Assembly: GCA_011037195.1 (NCBI GenBank)
Contig: JAAEAF010000232.1
Coordinates: 186,001-250,000, forward strand
Direction of reading: 5' to 3'
Length of the DNA stretch: 64,000 nucleotides
Origin: Triatoma infestans
Taxonomy: Eukaryota > Arthropoda > Insecta > Hemiptera > Reduviidae
The position numbers and the translations under genes were made by a program. The notes beneath the pieces are model-generated. The model did no database searches and was not told the DNA's origin. It was given only the letters and a program-made list of their open reading frames with translations. This document shows, piece by piece, positions 18,092 through 29,828 of the stretch (position 1 is the first letter of the stretch; each line of letters starts with the position of its first letter).

Positions 18092-19840
18092 TTAATCAGT
18101 GGCACAATTTTTCCTGGGTTTGCCCTTGGGCCAACCCTTCTTTCTTCGTCTGGGAGGTTGATCTGATGTATTCCCTCCCTCCGATTCTGAGGCTTCAATG
18201 TCCGTTCCCATTTGCAGCCATTGCTGTTTTGGAGAGCGGACACTGTCGCCGGAGGACGTTTGAAGGTCCTTCGTAATTTTTACCCTTCTCCTTATTGGGA
18301 AGGATGATGGCAATAAAAATGTGGGTTCTTTCCTCCTAGGAGAGCGTTTTGGTGGGCTCACCACCTTCCACTCCCCTTCGGAGGGGGCCATTTGCTTAGG
18401 TGGAATTAATCCCACCATTGTGCCACACCCACTGGTTGTGGGAGTGGTTATTGGCAGCCTTTCGGCTACCAGAACCCCCAAAGGGGGATCTTGTTTTGGT
18501 GGCGGGATTTCTCCCACCTTTATAGTAGTTCCCCTTATGGCAGGGGAGGAATTGGGTGGTGGGATTTCTCCCACCTTTATAGTAGTTCCCCTTATGGCAG
18601 GGGAGAAATTGGGTGGCGGGATTTCTCCCACCTTAACGATGGTTCCCCTTAAAGCGGGGGAAGAACCTCTAATTGTTTGCCCTTGAATCTGGGCAGGGGC
18701 TAGACATTGTGCCACTGAAGTGGGTGCCCTCAATTTTTCTGCAAAGGTAACTTCTTTGGAAACGTAGGATTTACTTTCAACAATTGCCTTAGCCTCATGG
18801 TAGGGCAATTGTTGTAGTGTCTTAACTTTCTGTATTTCTTTTTCCTTCACTAGAGTCGGGCACCCCGAGGATCTGGCAGTATGGTCTCCGCCACAGTTTA
18901 CACATATTATTGGCGGTGTACACTCTCCTTCATGCTTAAGTTTTCCGCATATGCAAACCGCATCAGTAGCTTTACATCTTGCAGATGTGTGTCCGAACTT
19001 TTGACAATTGAAGCACCTCATTGGTGAAGGGATGTAGGGACGCACCTTAAGCTTGTACAAGGCTGCATCTATCGTCTGTGGTGGCTTCGGACGATCGAAG
19101 GTGAGGACAAGAGAAGCGGTATCCACTAGGGATCCGTCCTGTCTTCTCTTTATCCTCCTCACCTCTATTACCCCTTGCTCTGCCAGACCCTCTTTTATGT
19201 CCTCAATCGAGCTGTTTAAAAAGTCCCGACAAGTGATCACACCCTGTGAGCTGTTTAACCTCTTGTGGGGACTTGTCTCCAATTCAGCATCCATATATTT
19301 TTGCAAATTCAAGATAGCCTTAGCTTGTATGCGATTCTCAGCTTCTATGCAGATAGAGCCATCATTGAGTTTTTTGACAGTTCTCGTTTTCCCTATAATA
19401 CTCTTAATAAACTTATGCAGTTTGAAGGAACATTCATTTGAGAATGTTCCTTCTTTTTTCCTAACTATAAAAAATCGACCCCAATTATCTTCATCTAAAT
19501 CGATAAATTTTATACCTACCTCAGTTGTCTTCCTGTGGCCTCCCTTGGCTTTCTTCCTCGGCGGAGAAGAAGGGTTGTAGGGTTGCAGCGTAAACTGCAT
19601 CCCAGAAGAAAGTTTTCCGTGGTCGCTGTCCGTGTCCATGCCAGGTCTGAAGCCAGTTAAATCCGATTGGTTAGGGGGAATGGGAGACTGGAGGGTGGTG
19701 GAAGTAGAGGGGATGGTGACAGGAACATTTTGGGTTGAGGTGAGAAGAAGAGGATTAGTTGGTGTAGGGAAAGGACTGGAGAGAGGAAATTGGGAATTAG
19801 GAATTGATGGGCTGGGCCCAGAAAAATTATGATTATCCAT
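18092..19840 (-). CDS. LINE ORF1: Gag-like nucleocapsid protein with CCHC knuckles
   Basis: The frame is open from 20,176, but the ATG at 19,840 (MDNHNFSGPSPSIPNSQ) is the likelier start and gives 582 residues. The N-terminal ~110 residues are Pro/Ser/Thr-rich and disordered. An RRM-like middle part precedes three zinc knuckles (CFNCQKFGHTSARC, then CICGKLKHEGEC, then CVNCGGDHTARSSGC), the usual I-clade arrangement that binds the element RNA. Downstream is a threefold repeat of about 20 residues around VKVGEIPPP (18,480-18,660) and a basic C-terminus with RRKKGWPKGKPRK. ORF1 ends about 160 bp before the ORF2 start. Confidence 0.8.
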   Translation of the reverse strand: MDNHNFSGPSPSIPNSQFPLSSPFPTPTNPLLLTSTQNVPVTIPSTSTTLQSPIPPNQSDLTGFRPGMDTDSDHGKLSSGMQFTLQPYNPSSPPRKKAKGGHRKTTEVGIKFIDLDEDNWGRFFIVRKKEGTFSNECSFKLHKFIKSIIGKTRTVKKLNDGSICIEAENRIQAKAILNLQKYMDAELETSPHKRLNSSQGVITCRDFLNSSIEDIKEGLAEQGVIEVRRIKRRQDGSLVDTASLVLTFDRPKPPQTIDAALYKLKVRPYIPSPMRCFNCQKFGHTSARCKATDAVCICGKLKHEGECTPPIICVNCGGDHTARSSGCPTLVKEKEIQKVKTLQQLPYHEAKAIVESKSYVSKEVTFAEKLRAPTSVAQCLAPAQIQGQTIRGSSPALRGTIVKVGEIPPPNFSPAIRGTTIKVGEIPPPNSSPAIRGTTIKVGEIPPPKQDPPLGVLVAERLPITTPTTSGCGTMVGLIPPKQMAPSEGEWKVVSPPKRSPRRKEPTFLLPSSFPIRRRVKITKDLQTSSGDSVRSPKQQWLQMGTDIEASESEGGNTSDQPPRRRKKGWPKGKPRKNCATD

Positions 19841-20500
19841 GTTAATCATATAAGTTTCATCGAGATCCGTGGTCCCGCCTCCTCGGACGATCAAATGCAC
19901 CCGGTTACTGTCCGGGTAGACCATCGCACCTCGATATAGTCGGGTGCCGCGGAAGACAGCGTTCCAATACTGAAGCATCGACCCGTGCCCCCGCGGCCCC
20001 CCTCCTAACCCTAGGAACCCGCCTGAGGCGGAATTCCCTAGCCTTCCTGGAGTCGGGCTATCCCCCAGGTAGAGCTCTCGGGTGAAGCCGAGGCCGAAGA
20101 CATGTGTTGGGATCGGACGCCCGCAGGTCGTCGTCTCCCTCAATGCCCAGGATCCCCTTTTCCACCCTAGCCCCAAAGCCTCGTGCCGGCAAGCACGAGG
20201 GAGAGATATTTATACTCCGAGCTCTCAACGAGTGCGTGTCCTTGTTCATGCAGTGTGTGTGGTCGTCTGTAAAGTGCCGAGTGTTCAGGTGTGAGTGAAT
20301 GTGTGTGGTGGGGAGCTCAAGTTTACCTGTGGGTGCGCTGAACCCAAGTAGCTGCACACAACAACTACCTCTGCAGGTCCTATGTGTAGTGTGTAGTGTT
20401 AAGGATGTCAGTATGAGCGTATTGTAGTGTTGTTAGGCTGGGAAACCCGCAGGGACGCCTAGATCCCTGAAAAGTGGCTAGTTCACTTCCCCCTACGGGG
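19841..20500 (-). other. LINE 5'UTR
   Basis: GC-richer sequence continuous with ORF1. It holds CACACATTCACTCACACC-type strings and no supported gene; the open frame through it lacks family resemblance. As in other I-clade elements it should contain an internal promoter. Confidence 0.6.
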
Positions 20501-20994
20501 TATATTTATATATTATTTTTATATTTATAAAAATTTGATGTCGGTATTGGTACTTAAAACATCACTAAGATATATGACCCAGCAAAAAATCGATGCTAAT
20601 TGATTGACATTTCCTTTGAACCGAAACACTTTATTTAGGTAATAAAAATTTCCGTTAAGTTAACCACTTAATTTTCGAACAAACGGTACTTTTTCACAGT
20701 TCTTCTCTGGGTGCACAGTGACAGATTTATTGTTAATTTAACATATTTAATTGTAGGGGAGCGATGCAAGTTTTTACCTGGCTCCTGCTTACTTCATGAT
20801 TTCTATCTAGCCAAGCTACTAATAATGATAGGTAATGTATTTAAAAAAAAAATGTTGAACCCCCACATATCCAAGTCAGGAGCCGCCACTGCAATAGTTA
20901 TTGAAAGAATACTATAAAGATGAAAATCTACGCATGAGTTAATTTGATCAAAATCTAGTTTCTCGCAACAACATTAAAAGATTTGGTGTGAAAC
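20501..20994. other. AT-rich sequence right of the LINE
   Basis: This is where the rest of the virus-like element would be expected. I see no frame resembling polymerase B and no inverted copy of the 4,520-5,120 sequence. Confidence 0.5.
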
Positions 20995-21820
20995 ACTCAC
21001 ACAACTTTCTCTAACTGCAGTTTACAAAATTGTAACTGACAAATTTTATAGTCACCAAACTCAATGTATAATATACCAAATATAATGAAATTCGTCGGTG
21101 TTTTACAAAGAAAATTGAAAAAACTGTTCAGTAAAAACGTACTTCTAGTTTACTATTTTCTTGAAACTCGGAATTTTGTCAATCTGTTTATTTATAATTA
21201 ATTTTGTTTAGATGGTAGATTGTATAATCAACTATGATAGCACTTTAGAGGAAAACATAGCCCCACCCTTTCCACAAAAAGCCCCCTTAAATGAATTTAT
21301 CAAGAGAAATTTCAAAAAATAGTTGCAGCTCTTTATATGTGTAGTTTACATTCCTAGCTTAAAGAAAATCGTAGCCGTTTTAGACAAAATAGCAGAAAAC
21401 TGAAACATACTTTGTTTCGTCGTAAAAACGCACTTCCGTCATCCGATTTTCTTCAAAGTCAAAAATTCAGCAACATATTTAATTCTAATTAACATATTTA
21501 GATGATAGTATTGTGTAACTGAAATAGCACTTTAAATGAAACCTAACCCCACCCCTCCCCTAAATGAATAACCCTTAAATAAATTTTGCAAATGGAAGTT
21601 GTAGCTCTTTGTGTGTGTAGTTGATATATATAAAGTTTAAGAAATTGGTTGGAGCCGTTTTTGAGAAAATCACCAAAAACTGAAGAACCATTCAGTAGAG
21701 CGGCACTTTCAGTTGAACGATTTTTATGAATAGCTTATTGTTAGGTTTCCTGGTGGCACTTTTATATGAAATATTAAGTTTGAACATTCTGTAATTTTTC
21801 GTTTTTGAGATGTGATGACC

Positions 21821-21887
<67 letters not shown>

Positions 21888-22400
21888 ATCAATTCCTAAA
21901 ATCCACATTTTTGGACTCCGGGTACCTTGGCGGATATTTCCGGTGAAAACTCGTTATCGAAAATTTTACACGATGACAATACTTCCTCTTAATATCAAGT
22001 GAGATAAAGTAAAAAATGCAAAATTTTGTTAAACCACTAGTAAAAGTGATAGATTTATATTTGTGCAGTTAGCATTCCTGTAAAACTGCATTTCTGGTAT
22101 TCAATTTTCCTCAAAATTGAAATTATCGTCAAGCTTTTAATGTGTGACAGCACGTATTATACAGGTGGCAGATCTATACATTGTACTGAAGTGTCACTTT
22201 AGAGAAAAAAAAACAGGCGCTACCCTTCCTTAGAAACCCACAAAAAAAATCAAAATGGAAAATGTTTCTAATAAAAGTGATAGTAACTATTCATGCAGAT
22301 AGTATGTATCCGATAGTATAAGAAACTCGTTGGGGGCGTACTTTGAAAACTTATTATTTTGTTAAAAAATTACCTATCGGTTTAAAAATTTTTCGCGGAC
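20995..22400 (+). repeat. Dispersed repeat, copy 3 (forward)
   Basis: Begins GGTGTGAAACACTCACACAA and CTTTCTCTAACTGCAG and reaches a CTTCCTCTTA...GAGATAAAGTAAA end at about 22,012. A further diverged module (GGAACTTTAGAG-like and GTTGGGGGCG-like strings) continues to ~22,400. Contains a microsatellite at 21,825. Confidence 0.75.
21825..21886 (+). repeat. (CT)n(CA)n microsatellite
   Basis: About twenty CT units followed directly by about eleven CA units, inside repeat copy 3. Confidence 0.95.
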
Positions 22401-23915
22401 TGAAGATTGAAGAACAAAAAATTACCTCCTTACAACTGGTTATTCATTAATTAACATTCTTAGTTACTGTACTTTTTGTTTATATTGCAGTTTAAATATT
22501 GTATTCGTCAAAAACGCAACTTATATGCAAATCTGATTAGACACAGGATGACTTGAATAATGAAAAAACATTAATATACTAATGAATAACAAATGGTGAT
22601 ACAGAAAAGTATGTCATTTCGTGAACTGTAAAAACTTTGTCCAAAGAAATATTACTGATATATTCCCTTATTTTAATTTAAATATTAGTCCTCTATCAAC
22701 GGTAACTTACCAGGAAAATTTATACAAATATTGTTGAGAAGACGTAAATAACATATTAACCCGAATCTTTTTTCAATAGCGAAGACATTTAATTGCTTTA
22801 TTGTTTCGATTAGTAACAAACAAATAATCGATAATTTTCTACAATTTATTAACCTTATCATTTCAATTATATGCTGTCCTATATTTTAACCCACTTTCTA
22901 AATTATTGAAATGATGATAATAGATTTAATGATCTTAAGATTTTCACACACACACATGTACACAAACATATTCTGCATGTTATTAAATACAGGACCAAAC
23001 AATCAGCCTGCAACATGCAAAAGTAATTATTATGATTTCTCTCTTTGTGTAATTGTCACCAATAAATGTATCTTCTGATATGACATTGCATTTTTCTAGG
23101 TTGCAAAGAAAGGTTATCTAAAGCCTGTCGGAAGTATTTTTTTTTTTTTTTTTTTTTTTACGATTGCGGTGATAAGCCAGCAATATTTGTAATAATTAAC
23201 TAAGTGTCTTATTAAGAAATAATCTGTTAGAAATAATTATAATCAAAAATCATTTAATTGTTTTTTTTTAGAGAGAGATTAGTCCGCCATTGACACTAAC
23301 ACTGCTTCCAGTTAATGAAATGCCAACTTTTAATTTATAAATACTAGACAAACATAGTTCCCCTTCTTTTAGCCATTCTACTATGGTAATCCATTGCGAT
23401 TACTTGTACATCGATATATTAGCATATCTTATACATTATTTTTAATATTCATTTTCTTTCAAGTCTTTCAAACTTAATTTTTATTCTTTACACTTTTACC
23501 ACGCTTTACAATAATTTTTTTCAGTCAATTTACTAAGGCACAGCAGTCGGTAACTACTAGCTAAGGTCTATACCACTAATAGAATATTTAGGCACTTGTA
23601 AAGAGTGCATTAAATTTTTTAATGCACAACTAAATAAATAAAACTTCGATAAAAATAGGAATAGTTAATCAAAATCAAGTGGCTGTTCAATTAAATTGAG
23701 GTGCTCTAACAGACAGCGTCAGTCAATAGACAGAAATAAAGTACCCATTAAATTACAATAATAGTAAACAACAATGTTGTCATGAGTAAAATGCCCTCTA
23801 CATAAATCAGACAATATCTATAGATATAAGTCTAAAAAAAGAAATTCATAAATATAAACAAATTTTATCTCTAAGTATGCTAAGAAATAATGTTCAATCA
23901 TTGGAGGGTGAACTA
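22401..23915. other. Intergenic, nothing recognised
   Basis: AT-rich, with a short CA run near 22,945 and a poly-T run at 23,138-23,159. No supported gene. Confidence 0.5.
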
Positions 23916-23918
23916 AAT

Positions 23919-24480
23919 ACTAGGGCAAGGTGAAAAGTTCTTGGCCTAATAGTGAAAATTAGTTTTTTTTTATTTTATTTTAAAAATGCATTTATTTCTC
24001 ATTGTAGTCTCCCTTTAATTCAATACGCTTGACTAACGTTTCTCCACATAACTGGATTCCGTCCCTGAAGTGCGAATCTGGAAGGTCTTCAAAATATCTA
24101 TTTATCGTTACAAATCTCTTCATTTGACCTAAAACGTTTTCCAGCCACAAATTTCTTAAGGTTTGGGAATAGATGAAAGTCAGAGGATAAAAGCCAAATC
24201 TGGCGACCAATAGGGAGGATGTTCAAACAATTCATACTTCAAATCCCTCAATTTAATCATTGCCAAAGCGCCTTTGTGGGCGGGTGCATTGTCCTGGCGA
24301 AAGAGGATTTTTTTCTTTGGCAAACCAGGCCTTTTCTCTCTAATTTTTTCATCTAGCTGGTCAAGAAGAAGTGTATGGTATTTTCCCCATTAACATAAAG
24401 CTCCTTTACCCCCAAACGGGCAGATATCTATGAAGTAATTGTAAATATGGAGAAAACATACTATCAAACCTTCACGATAA
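23919..24480 (-). pseudogene. mariner transposase relic
   Basis: Fragments on the minus strand follow the C-terminal third of a mariner transposase: a LLDQLDEKIREKRP segment, ILFRQDNAPAHKGALAM (catalytic Asp in the RQDNAPAH motif), FEHPPYWSP with a substituted tail, and RYFEDLPDSHFRDGIQL with IELKGDY at the end. The frame changes near 24,200 and the N-terminal half is missing. TAGGGCAAGGTGAAAAGTTCTTGG at ~23,920 (quoted in part) is probably the surviving terminal repeat. Confidence 0.8.
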
Positions 24481-25046
24481 CAACATAGCTCAGCGTGCAA
24501 CCTACCCTAAGCACAACGTATTTGATCACAAGACTCCGATGGTGCGCTAAACTGGTCCAGACAAATAGGTAAGGCTAGTAGAATGAGAACCAAACCAAGA
24601 AGTTTTAAATGTCGCATATATAGCCTCTATGTCACACCCGAATATGGAGTATGGCACCGAATTAATTGTCGACTGCTGGCGGCGACCAAATCAAACTCAG
24701 CTTTTTTTCCGAAAAGAAAATACTTTTAAGGGAGTTCTGAGAAAACAGTGACGTTAAATTTCAATTATTATTTAGAGTGTGTACAATGTAATTACTTCAA
24801 CAATCACGTGCCTTATCACATCAACATTTATGGCAGGGCAAATCAGTAAACTTTGCAGGAAGTAACTGCAGTGAGAGAAAGTCGGGTGAGTGTTTCATAT
24901 AAGATTTTTTTATTACGATTTATTATAATTTCAAAAAAATAAGTTTATTTGCAGTATATTTTGTATATTTTTATTGGCAAGTCTGCCGCCCTGGATCTGT
25001 GATACTGAGGCATGTTTCAATGTAGCAGTCCTGAATAAAGTACGTA
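24481..25046. other. Intergenic with a stray dispersed-repeat end
   Basis: At about 24,857-24,905 GAGAGAAAGTCGGGTGAGTG followed by TTTCATA is the hairpin end of the dispersed repeat without its body. Nothing else recognised. Confidence 0.5.
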
Positions 25047-26032
25047 TTTTTACTTTCTCTTACTCCTAGTAAGACGAAGTATTGTAATCGTGTCAAATTT
25101 TCGATATCGAGTTTTCACCGGAAATATCCGTTTTGAGGTCCCCGGAGTCCAAAAAAGTGGTTTTTAGAAAATGGTCTCTTTGTGTGTATGTATGTGAACA
25201 GAACAGCTCAAAAACGAAAAACCGTAGAAAGTTGAAACTTGATATTCCATTTAGGTGTCACCGTGTGATCTGACACTACATTATCAGTAAAAATTCCTTA
25301 ACCGGAAGTACCACTTTACTAGTTAGTTTTTTTACTTTTTTGCGATTTTCTCAAAAAAGGCTCCAACGATTTTCTTCAAAGTTGTTATATCAACTACACA
25401 TACAATAATCTACAACTTTTATTTAAAACATTTCTCTGGGAAAATTCATTTAAGGGTACTTTTGAGAGAGGGGTAGGGGTTAGGTTTTTCTCTAAAGTGC
25501 TATTTCAGTTTACTATACAACTCTGTCATCTAAATAATATTAATTAGAATTAAATGTATAGTTGAAATTCCGAGTATGAAAAAAAATCGGATGACCGGGA
25601 GTGCCTTTTTTACTGAAATATATTTTTCAGTTTTCTGGTCTTTTCTCGAAAACGGCTCCAACGATTTTCTTTAAAGTAGGAATGTGTACTATACATATAA
25701 AGAACTACAACTTTTATTTGACACATTTCTCCTGGTAAAGTCATTTAAGGGGGCTTTTGGGGATGTAGAGGGGGTGGGGATATGTTTTTCTCTAAAGTGC
25801 TATCATAGATTATAGTTTATACAATTCTACCATCCACACAAAATTAATTAGAAATAAATAGTTGGCCAAAATTCCGAGTTTCCAGAAAATTAGTAAACCG
25901 GAAATGCTCTTTACTGAACTTTTTTTTTCAGTTTTCGACGAACTCCAACGAATTTCATCAAATTTGGTACACAAACTCTAAAATTTGTCAATTTTGAAAC
26001 TGGAGAAAGAGAAGGTTGAGTGAATACCAGAT
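25047..26032 (-). repeat. Dispersed repeat, copy 4 (reverse)
   Basis: Runs from TTTTACTTTCTCTTACTCC to CTGGAGAAAGAGAAGGTTGA. Three modules are clear, each with a CGATTTTCT and CATTTAAGG string, at ~25,320, ~25,610 and ~25,895. About 985 bp and well preserved. Confidence 0.8.
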
Positions 26033-26671
26033 TTTTTTATACAAACTTGGTCTTCGAAGAACTTGTACGCCAATCAGGATACCCCGGCCTATCATCATAA
26101 ATAAATTTATCTGTTACCAAACTTTCTAAGTAAAGAGATGTTCAAACTGAAACAACGTAAATCATTCAATTTTTATTGATTTATTTAATTCAGAGATAAT
26201 TAATTTTCTTACAAAACCAATTAACATTTTTAACTAACTTTCCATTGGATATCTAGGAAGCGTTAGAAACATTAAAAAAAATAATAAGCAAACTGGAATT
26301 GTATTTCTAATTTCGAAAGTTTAAGATGATTGGAACGTTCCACTTTTTTTTTGAAAAATAAAATGAGAGGAATAGATATGATATCTCTAACTTGGAAAAA
26401 ATAACCACTACGAGTTTTATTTATTGAGTTGTTAGGATGGTCCGCCGTGGGGAGAGAAAAAGTGAATATGAAACCTTTTACTATTTCACAAACTATTCGC
26501 CATGAAAGGCCTATAATAGTATACACTTGTTAGCCATTGACCTATTCATCAGGGCGATTAAAAAAAAAAAAAACAGCCTCGTACACGCTGGACACCATTA
26601 GCTAACAAGAACACGTGAAAAGGCCACGTGACCTTGAATTATAGCCCGTGTAAACAAAAACAATATTATAG

Positions 26672-26702
<31 letters not shown>

Positions 26703-27404
26703 ATTATATAATATATAAATATAAATATATAGTCTGTATGGCCCAATTATTTGCCCACATGTTTGTTTGTGCGTCCGAATGTTCCTTTTTCTGAAATAAA
26801 AGATCTTTATACTTCCTGTTTGAAAAAACCTAGACGTAAACAAATAGTGTTCAGGAACTATCTCTATAGGGTCCTACTGGCCTACTCTAAATTTATCTAG
26901 GATCAATTTTCAATTGATTAACGATTTTAGTTTATTTTTTTCTTAAAATAAATCTTTCAACACCACTTTAATTTCACTAGTTTTTAAAATTTTTATTAAA
27001 CACGCCCAAATAATACATTATTAGCCTTTATTTGAATAAAATACTATTATATTTTGATTGAAATGTTTATTTATGATTCACATTTAACATATAATAAATC
27101 TACAACAATATAAACATTTCTTTAACAAACATATAATTTATTTTTAATTATTTTTACTTTCTCTCGCTGCTGTTTATAATATTGCAGTCCTGTTAAATTT
27201 TCTGTATCATGTTTTTATACTCTTGTTGAGGTCTCCAGAGTTCGAAAATGTGGGTTTTGTAGAAAATGTAAATGATCAGCAGTCCAAATACGAAATATTA
27301 TTAATATGAAAACAAGAATTAGTTGGCTTCACGACCAATTCAGGGTAAAAATCAATAAACCAAAAAAAATATAACTTTTTTTTTAATTGTTTTTTAATAA
27401 TAAT
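26033..27404. other. Intergenic, AT-rich
   Basis: Holds an (AT)n tract with TATATATA blocks at ~26,676-26,735 and a poly-A run near 26,560. No gene supported. Confidence 0.5.
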
Positions 27405-27452
27405 TAACACGTTCGACGTTTCGACAAACTTTGTTTGTCTTCTTCAGGAACA
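27405..27452 (-). other. Two-helix module, site 2 (CTGAAGAA-hairpin-GAAACGT)
   Basis: On the minus strand CTGAAGAA is followed by a perfect 7-bp stem (GACAAAC/GTTTGTC with a 3-nt loop) and GAAACGTC. GTTC upstream can pair with GAAC downstream. Same layout as site 1 at 3,828 but with unrelated stem sequences. Confidence 0.55.
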
Positions 27453-27625
27453 ATACAAAACAAAAATAAATAAAGAGTTATAAACATAAAAAATTATAAA
27501 ATAAACCACAAACAAAAAACAAAATACATTGGTGAGATTACAGTAGAAATGTTAAGTCTGTAATGGGACTGTTATACAGTCTTGCGGTCTCTGCAATCCT
27601 CTACATCTCCAAATCCGCGTCTCCG

Positions 27626-27869
27626 ATTTTTTTTTTCTTTTAATTTAAGGCGCGTCAACATCTATAGTCATTGGCGCCCGTAGCCTTCTCAGTTCACTGC
27701 CGGCCTCCGGACAGTGTTCTCTCGTTAAAGACAACCCTGTCCATCACCGGACAGTGAGCTGAAAAGTTTCCTAGGAAGAAAAAAATCTAAGGGTAGCCCA
27801 ACTAGACTCGAACCCGGGTCCTCCGCGTGGGAGTTCAGTACGCTAACCACTTAGCTATTCCCTTTCCTG
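27626..27869 (-). mobile_element. tRNA-derived SINE with 8-bp target duplication
   Basis: On the minus strand the head reads GGGAATAGCTAAGTGGTTAG (box A) and GGGTTCGAGTCTAG (box B), followed by an unrelated body with a CACTGTCCGG inverted motif and a poly-A-rich tail. GTCTCCGA occurs on both sides (about 27,621 and 27,871) as the target duplication. The copy at 60,238-60,475 is the same family. Confidence 0.85.
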
Positions 27870-28381
27870 TCTCCGAATTGGTGAATACGCTTAATAGACT
27901 CTCAGTTTAACCACTCTGTTCTCGCTTATTCCTCTCCTACTTAGCCTTATCACTTTAGTCTTCCCTTGTTTAACCAACATATTCGTGCGTCTTATTCCTC
28001 CGGAAGGAGGAAGGATTTACAAAGGCCAACACTCCATTTTGTTTTGGGAGCATAGCTATATTCCAAGTTAAACTTTTTCATTCTGGCTTTTGGATTTTCA
28101 AGTGCCGCTTCAAGCACCTTAGATGAACATTAGTGGACCACAACCTTGTCTGATATACATAGAGTGGAAGTAAGAAAACTAAAGGTAGGCTAACTCGACT
28201 TCTTTTCGTCGAGTTATTGTTTTCAATACTTCTTGATCAGAGGAGTGTTATGGCAGTAAGCCTACTAGAAACTAGGCTAATAATCAAAGGATTGTAATTT
28301 TGTTAATAGAATTAAGCTATTGCTATCGGGCAAGAGCCTTATGCAGTAAGCCTAAAAATTATCAGAGTTTTAGACAATTTC
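27870..28381. other. Intergenic, nothing recognised
   Basis: No frame or RNA gene that I can support. Confidence 0.5.
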
Positions 28382-28596
28382 CGTGATAGCCTGCTTCATT
28401 TTGTGGTCATCGACCGGTTTCGGACGTTCGCCCTCTCAGGATACGTTTGTCAGATAGTGTGATAACACAGACTTGCATAGAGCAAATTCAGTTTATACAC
28501 TCTAGAGTTATTATCACACTGTCTGACAAACGCATCCTGAAGGTGGCTGAACGCCCGAAACCGATCGATGACCACAAAATGAAGCAGGCTATCACG
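28382..28596. repeat. Foldback element (two ~85-bp inverted arms)
   Basis: Arms 28,382-28,466 and 28,507-28,596 are inverted repeats with roughly 85-90% identity around a ~40-bp centre. Each contains a TCCTGA...GCGAAC/GCCCGAAACCG string that is similar to, but not the same as, the two-helix module at other sites. Short frames within it are by-products of the palindrome. Confidence 0.85.
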
Positions 28597-29828
28597 AAAA
28601 ATGTCTTTGATGCTTTCCAGCTCTGCGGAACCAACCACCATCACAACAATTTTTAGACAAATTTGCCTGATCCATTTCAAAAATTATAGCGCGCCCTTCC
28701 TAGTCTCCTGAATTTTTCATTTCGCCTATAATTTATTCATAATACCAACTGGAAAGACCGCAAAAGAAAATCATTAAAGCCAAAATTTGGTTAAACAAAA
28801 TTTACAAAACGTGTAGACGGAACGTGTTTTAAATATTCTTTATTTCGGTAATTAGTTAATAATAAATCTAAGTATTTACATTAGTTTATTGCAATATAGA
28901 TCTCTAAACTAGATAATGAGTGAAATTTTATTGATTTTTTAATAAACCAATATTCTGAAACAGAACTAACTAATTAGTTCAATAGAACAGCTTTAAATCA
29001 GTTAGTTTTATTTTCTATTAAAAAGTGGATTTTTATTTATTTGTATTTCCCACAGAAGGCACTCTAGTTCCTGAATTCCACTTTCTCATTTTTATTTAAC
29101 TTTTGAGATTCGAATTAGCCCAAAAAACTTCTTCTTTTTTTATAAATCTGTGGAACTAACCGTTATTTAAAGACAAGGCTGCCTGTCAGAATGTCTTCAG
29201 CTATTTTTAGAAATTCATCAGATTAATGTGAAACCAAATAGAATTTATTAAAACTTTTATTAACTCATTTATAGAATACGAATCAAAGTGTAAATGCCCA
29301 TAATTCTTGAATATTATGTTATTACTTTATGACATTGTACTCAATTAGTACCTAGAGTTAGCAATGGAAAGCGTGGGCTGTCTGATTTAGTCAGAGAGAG
29401 TAACAAAATGAACTTTCAATACAAATTTGAAGTAAAGAGAATAATAGTTAAAGAGTCAGTACGCATTGCCTCTCTCTCTGTGAATACTTAACTTTTTATC
29501 GAATTCTATTATAAGAAATTCATTCTGGTTGTGAATCCACACATTCATTTCATTTCAGTTGATCATAAAATTTAATAAGGAAATTACCAATAATAGTATT
29601 AAGTGTATTAACAAAATTTCAACAAATCTATATCTGAATGTCTGTTCTATTCTCTTAAAGTAAAATATTTCTTTGTAAAGAGCACTTAATCTCTATATAA
29701 AAGGTAGCAGTGTAACCCACTCCACAGAGCTGTTGGGAAAGCTGAAAAGTGACCTTATTTAGACTCGGTAGATCCAGCTGTCTGGCGCCCTTACTTATAA
29801 CTTATCGCTTCTCGGCAAAAAAGAGATC
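28597..29828. other. Intergenic, AT-rich, nothing recognised
   Basis: No supported gene or repeat. Confidence 0.5.

Larger units (their letters stand above)
13317..20500 (-). mobile_element. I-clade non-LTR retrotransposon, nearly full length
   Basis: On the minus strand the order is a 5'UTR (about 20,500-19,841), ORF1 with zinc knuckles, ORF2 with endonuclease, reverse transcriptase and RNase H, an ~890-bp 3'UTR, and a poly-A tail (the ~41-bp poly-T at 13,317-13,357). RNase H after the RT and an ORF1 with CCHC knuckles point to the I clade. GC content and codon use are higher than the surroundings, as in a recent insertion. A frameshift at about 14,950-14,976 disables ORF2. The 5' limit near 20,500 is judged by the change back to AT-rich sequence; I could not find a clear target-site duplication. 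Confidence 0.85.

Noticed and set aside
18321..19580. Plus-strand frames of 121 and 175 codons
   Set aside because: Antisense of LINE ORF1, kept open by its composition.
28447..28680. Overlapping frames on both strands
   Set aside because: By-products of the foldback arms.
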